The notes below the pieces were generated by a model. The model had not been told where the DNA came from. It was given only the letters and a program-made list of their open reading frames with translations, and searched no databases. From Actinomycetota bacterium (GTDB taxonomy: Bacteria > Actinomycetota > Actinomycetes > Nanopelagicales > Nanopelagicaceae): DNA of 7,988 bases. Each line of letters begins with the position of its first letter. Positions within the stretch are counted from its first letter, which is position 1. Below, one piece after another: positions 7,102 through 7,988 of this stretch. The DNA lies in contig CANCGX010000047.1 in NCBI GenBank assembly GCA_947377725.1, forward strand, positions 1 to 7,988, given 5' to 3'. Made by a program: the position numbers and the translations under genes.

Positions 7102-7425
7102 AATGCTTGCCTCCTTGCGAAGTGCTCGTAGTTGATGAGGGCCTAAGCCGCCAATTCTACGCGAAAGCGCAATCTTTCTTCTCTCCATGAGTAGCGCTGA
7201 CCTAGCCGGACCCACTCCAGGTACCGACTCCAAGAGTTCAATTACTTTCATTCTCTGTACCGAAGGGCGTACATCATTAATTGCGTCGAAGATCGAAATC
7301 TGACCAGCAGAGATTGCCTCTTTTACTCTAGCTCGCTCCGTCCGCGCCACTTTCGCTAATTCAAGATTTGCTCGACGTTCCTCGGGTGACAATACGGGAG
7401 GTCTGGGCCGCATATGTGAAGCCAT
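6532..7425 (-). CDS. gmk: Actinobacterial integration host factor (mIHF) - guanylate kinase fusion
   Basis: One uninterrupted 297-residue frame with two complete modules. Residues 1-108 resemble actinobacterial integration host factor (see separate entry). Residues 109-297 are a full guanylate kinase, converting GMP plus ATP to GDP plus ADP. The kinase shows the P-loop GPGGVGKST (123-131), the GMP-binding SATTREPR (147-154), DYFFV (162-166), FLEWAEF (180-186), YGTP (191-194) and the RLTNRGTD lid segment (243-250). The kinase part alone, 189 residues, is normal family length. The first ATG overlaps the pyrF stop by one base (TGATG) and has no strong Shine-Dalgarno, suggesting coupled translation. 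A second in-frame ATG at 7099-7101 has a strong ribosome binding site. Known separate genes mihF and gmk are adjacent in most relatives. Whether the fused protein, the free kinase or both are made is not settled by sequence. Confidence 0.92.
   Translation of the reverse strand: MASHMRPRPPVLSPEERRANLELAKVARTERARVKEAISAGQISIFDAINDVRPSVQRMKVIELLESVPGVGPARSALLMERRKIALSRRIGGLGPHQLRALRKEASIMKIDPKRGSLIVMSGPGGVGKSTITQFLKNDPRFWVSISATTREPRLTEKHGVDYFFVTENKFEQMIAKDEFLEWAEFAGAKYGTPKDAVREWRDLGKHVLLEIEIAGARQIRESDPTAKLVFIAPPSWEELQNRLTNRGTDSPERREARLALALEEMAAAGEFDFTIVNEQVEGVVTQMVSLATAGQD
7102..7425 (-). other. mihF: mIHF-like nucleoid-associated DNA-binding domain within the fused frame
   Basis: This part encodes residues 1-108 of the fused frame. 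It has the layout of actinobacterial integration host factor: a basic N-terminal helix with RRANLELAKVARTERARVK (about 18-35), then the helix-two-turn-helix core with MKVIELLESVPGVGPARS (59-76) and RRIGGLGPHQLRALRK (89-104). In relatives this is a free protein of about 105 residues that binds and bends or compacts DNA and is encoded just before gmk. Here the domain reaches its usual C-terminal end, but no stop codon follows. The loop usually reads RRxRGLG (from memory); here it is RRIGGLG. There is no visible way to make a free mIHF except by proteolysis of the fusion. Confidence 0.85.
7110..7116 (-). promoter_or_regulatory. Strong internal Shine-Dalgarno for gmk
   Basis: The minus strand reads AAGGAGG followed by 8 bases and ATG (AAGGAGGCAAGCATTATG). 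This is the best match to the anti-Shine-Dalgarno that I noticed at any gene junction in the window. It lies inside the coding frame of the mIHF-Gmk fusion, where it encodes Lys-Glu-Ala. It is strong evidence that ribosomes can start at the Gmk module independently of the upstream start. Confidence 0.8.
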
Positions 7426-7988
7426 CAGGCGATACTGTCAGTGATCTCTCGGGCTTTATCTAGCATCTCTTCCGCCGAACCGAGAGAGGTGATTGGTCTA
7501 CCGATCACAAGATGGCTAGATCCAGCTGCTATTGCTTGCTTCGGAGTCATTACTCTCGTTTGATCCCCAAGATCTGAACCAGCAGGTCTGACACCAGGTG
7601 TAATGATTGTTACTTCCGAGCCGATTGCCTCTCGAATGGCTGCAACTTCCAATGGCGAGGTAACAATTGCCCGTGCACCGGCCCTTACAGCGAGTTTCGC
7701 CAATTGCACTGCAGAAGATAAGGCATCTCCTTGGAAACCAATTTCGGTCAGAGAACTCTCGGAGAGCGATGTAAGGATAGTCACCGCGGTAATCGCGATA
7801 TGTGGCGCAGCGTCCACAGCCGCTTTCACCATATCTGTACCACCAGATGCGTGCACGGTTAAGAACCGTGGATTAATAGCAGAGACTGCCTTAGTTGCTG
7901 AAGAGACAGTATTTGGAATGTCGTGAAGTTTTAAGTCGAGAAAAAGATCGAAATCTCCTCGTTCGCGAAGTTTCGAGACTCCCTCTGA
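7425..7988 (-). CDS. pyrF: Orotidine 5'-phosphate decarboxylase, type 1 (5' end beyond window)
   Basis: The last 187 codons are visible. The frame is open to the right edge, and about 45 N-terminal residues should lie beyond it. The enzyme decarboxylates OMP to UMP, the last step of pyrimidine synthesis. The catalytic signature DLKLHDIPNTV is at visible residues 18-28, with Lys20 and Asp23 as the key charged residues. LTVHASGG follows at 43-50, and ITPGVRP plus GDQTRVMTP and the phosphate-binding LVIGRPIT close the barrel. These are hallmarks of type 1 (E. coli/Bacillus-like) enzymes, not the type 2 form (DAKRGDIG) that I recall in mycobacteria and streptomycetes. A GTG at 7854-7856 is an internal valine (TVHASGG), not a start. 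The TGA overlaps the next ATG by one base. Confidence 0.95.
   Translation of the reverse strand, partial: SEGVSKLRERGDFDLFLDLKLHDIPNTVSSATKAVSAINPRFLTVHASGGTDMVKAAVDAAPHIAITAVTILTSLSESSLTEIGFQGDALSSAVQLAKLAVRAGARAIVTSPLEVAAIREAIGSEVTIITPGVRPAGSDLGDQTRVMTPKQAIAAGSSHLVIGRPITSLGSAEEMLDKAREITDSIA

Noticed and set aside
7425..7856. GTG at 7854-7856 as the start of a short pyrF
   Set aside because: The frame continues upstream to the window edge with the essential DLKLHDIPNTV motif, so this GTG is the internal valine of TVHASGG.
7854..7870. Perfect 7-base inverted repeat CACGGTT-AAG-AACCGTG
   Set aside because: It sits inside pyrF over the conserved FLTVH codons, has a 3-base loop and no adjacent T-run. 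Most likely chance; no operator role can be supported.

Overview
The window holds one densely packed block of housekeeping genes, all on the minus strand. In transcription order (right to left) they are pyrF (5' end cut by the window edge), a fused mihF-gmk reading frame, rpoZ, coaBC, metK, priA, def, fmt and rsmB (3' end cut by the window edge). No RNA gene, mobile element, CRISPR array, attachment site or clear terminator is visible. The longest gap between genes is 18 bases. Junctions range from that gap to an 8-base overlap, as expected for a single transcript whose promoter lies beyond the right edge.

The gene order pyrF / actinobacterial integration host factor / gmk / rpoZ / coaBC / metK / priA / fmt / rsmB is typical of Actinobacteria. 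So are the omega-subunit sequence and the helicase-motif-less PriA. Base composition looks like mid-forties percent G+C (counted by eye on one line only), low for the phylum. A small-genome, low-GC actinobacterium, such as a freshwater planktonic lineage of the Nanopelagicales (acI) type, would fit. This placement is an inference.

Functionally the block mixes nucleotide synthesis (PyrF, Gmk), transcription and nucleoid structure (RpoZ, mIHF), cofactor synthesis (CoaBC for coenzyme A, MetK for S-adenosylmethionine), replication restart (PriA), and the start of translation (Fmt formylates initiator tRNA, Def removes the formyl group, RsmB methylates 16S rRNA using the product of MetK).

The most unusual feature is at 6532-7425. 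A complete mIHF-like DNA-binding domain runs without a stop codon into a complete guanylate kinase. The kinase portion also has its own ATG at 7099-7101, preceded by a near-perfect ribosome binding site, so both a fused and a free kinase could be made. Lesser points are an mIHF basic loop lacking one arginine, a type 1 PyrF at a locus where many actinobacteria carry type 2, and a PriA whose ATPase motifs are gone but whose eight zinc-site cysteines remain. I found no sign of a new multi-gene system; the rest is ordinary core genome.
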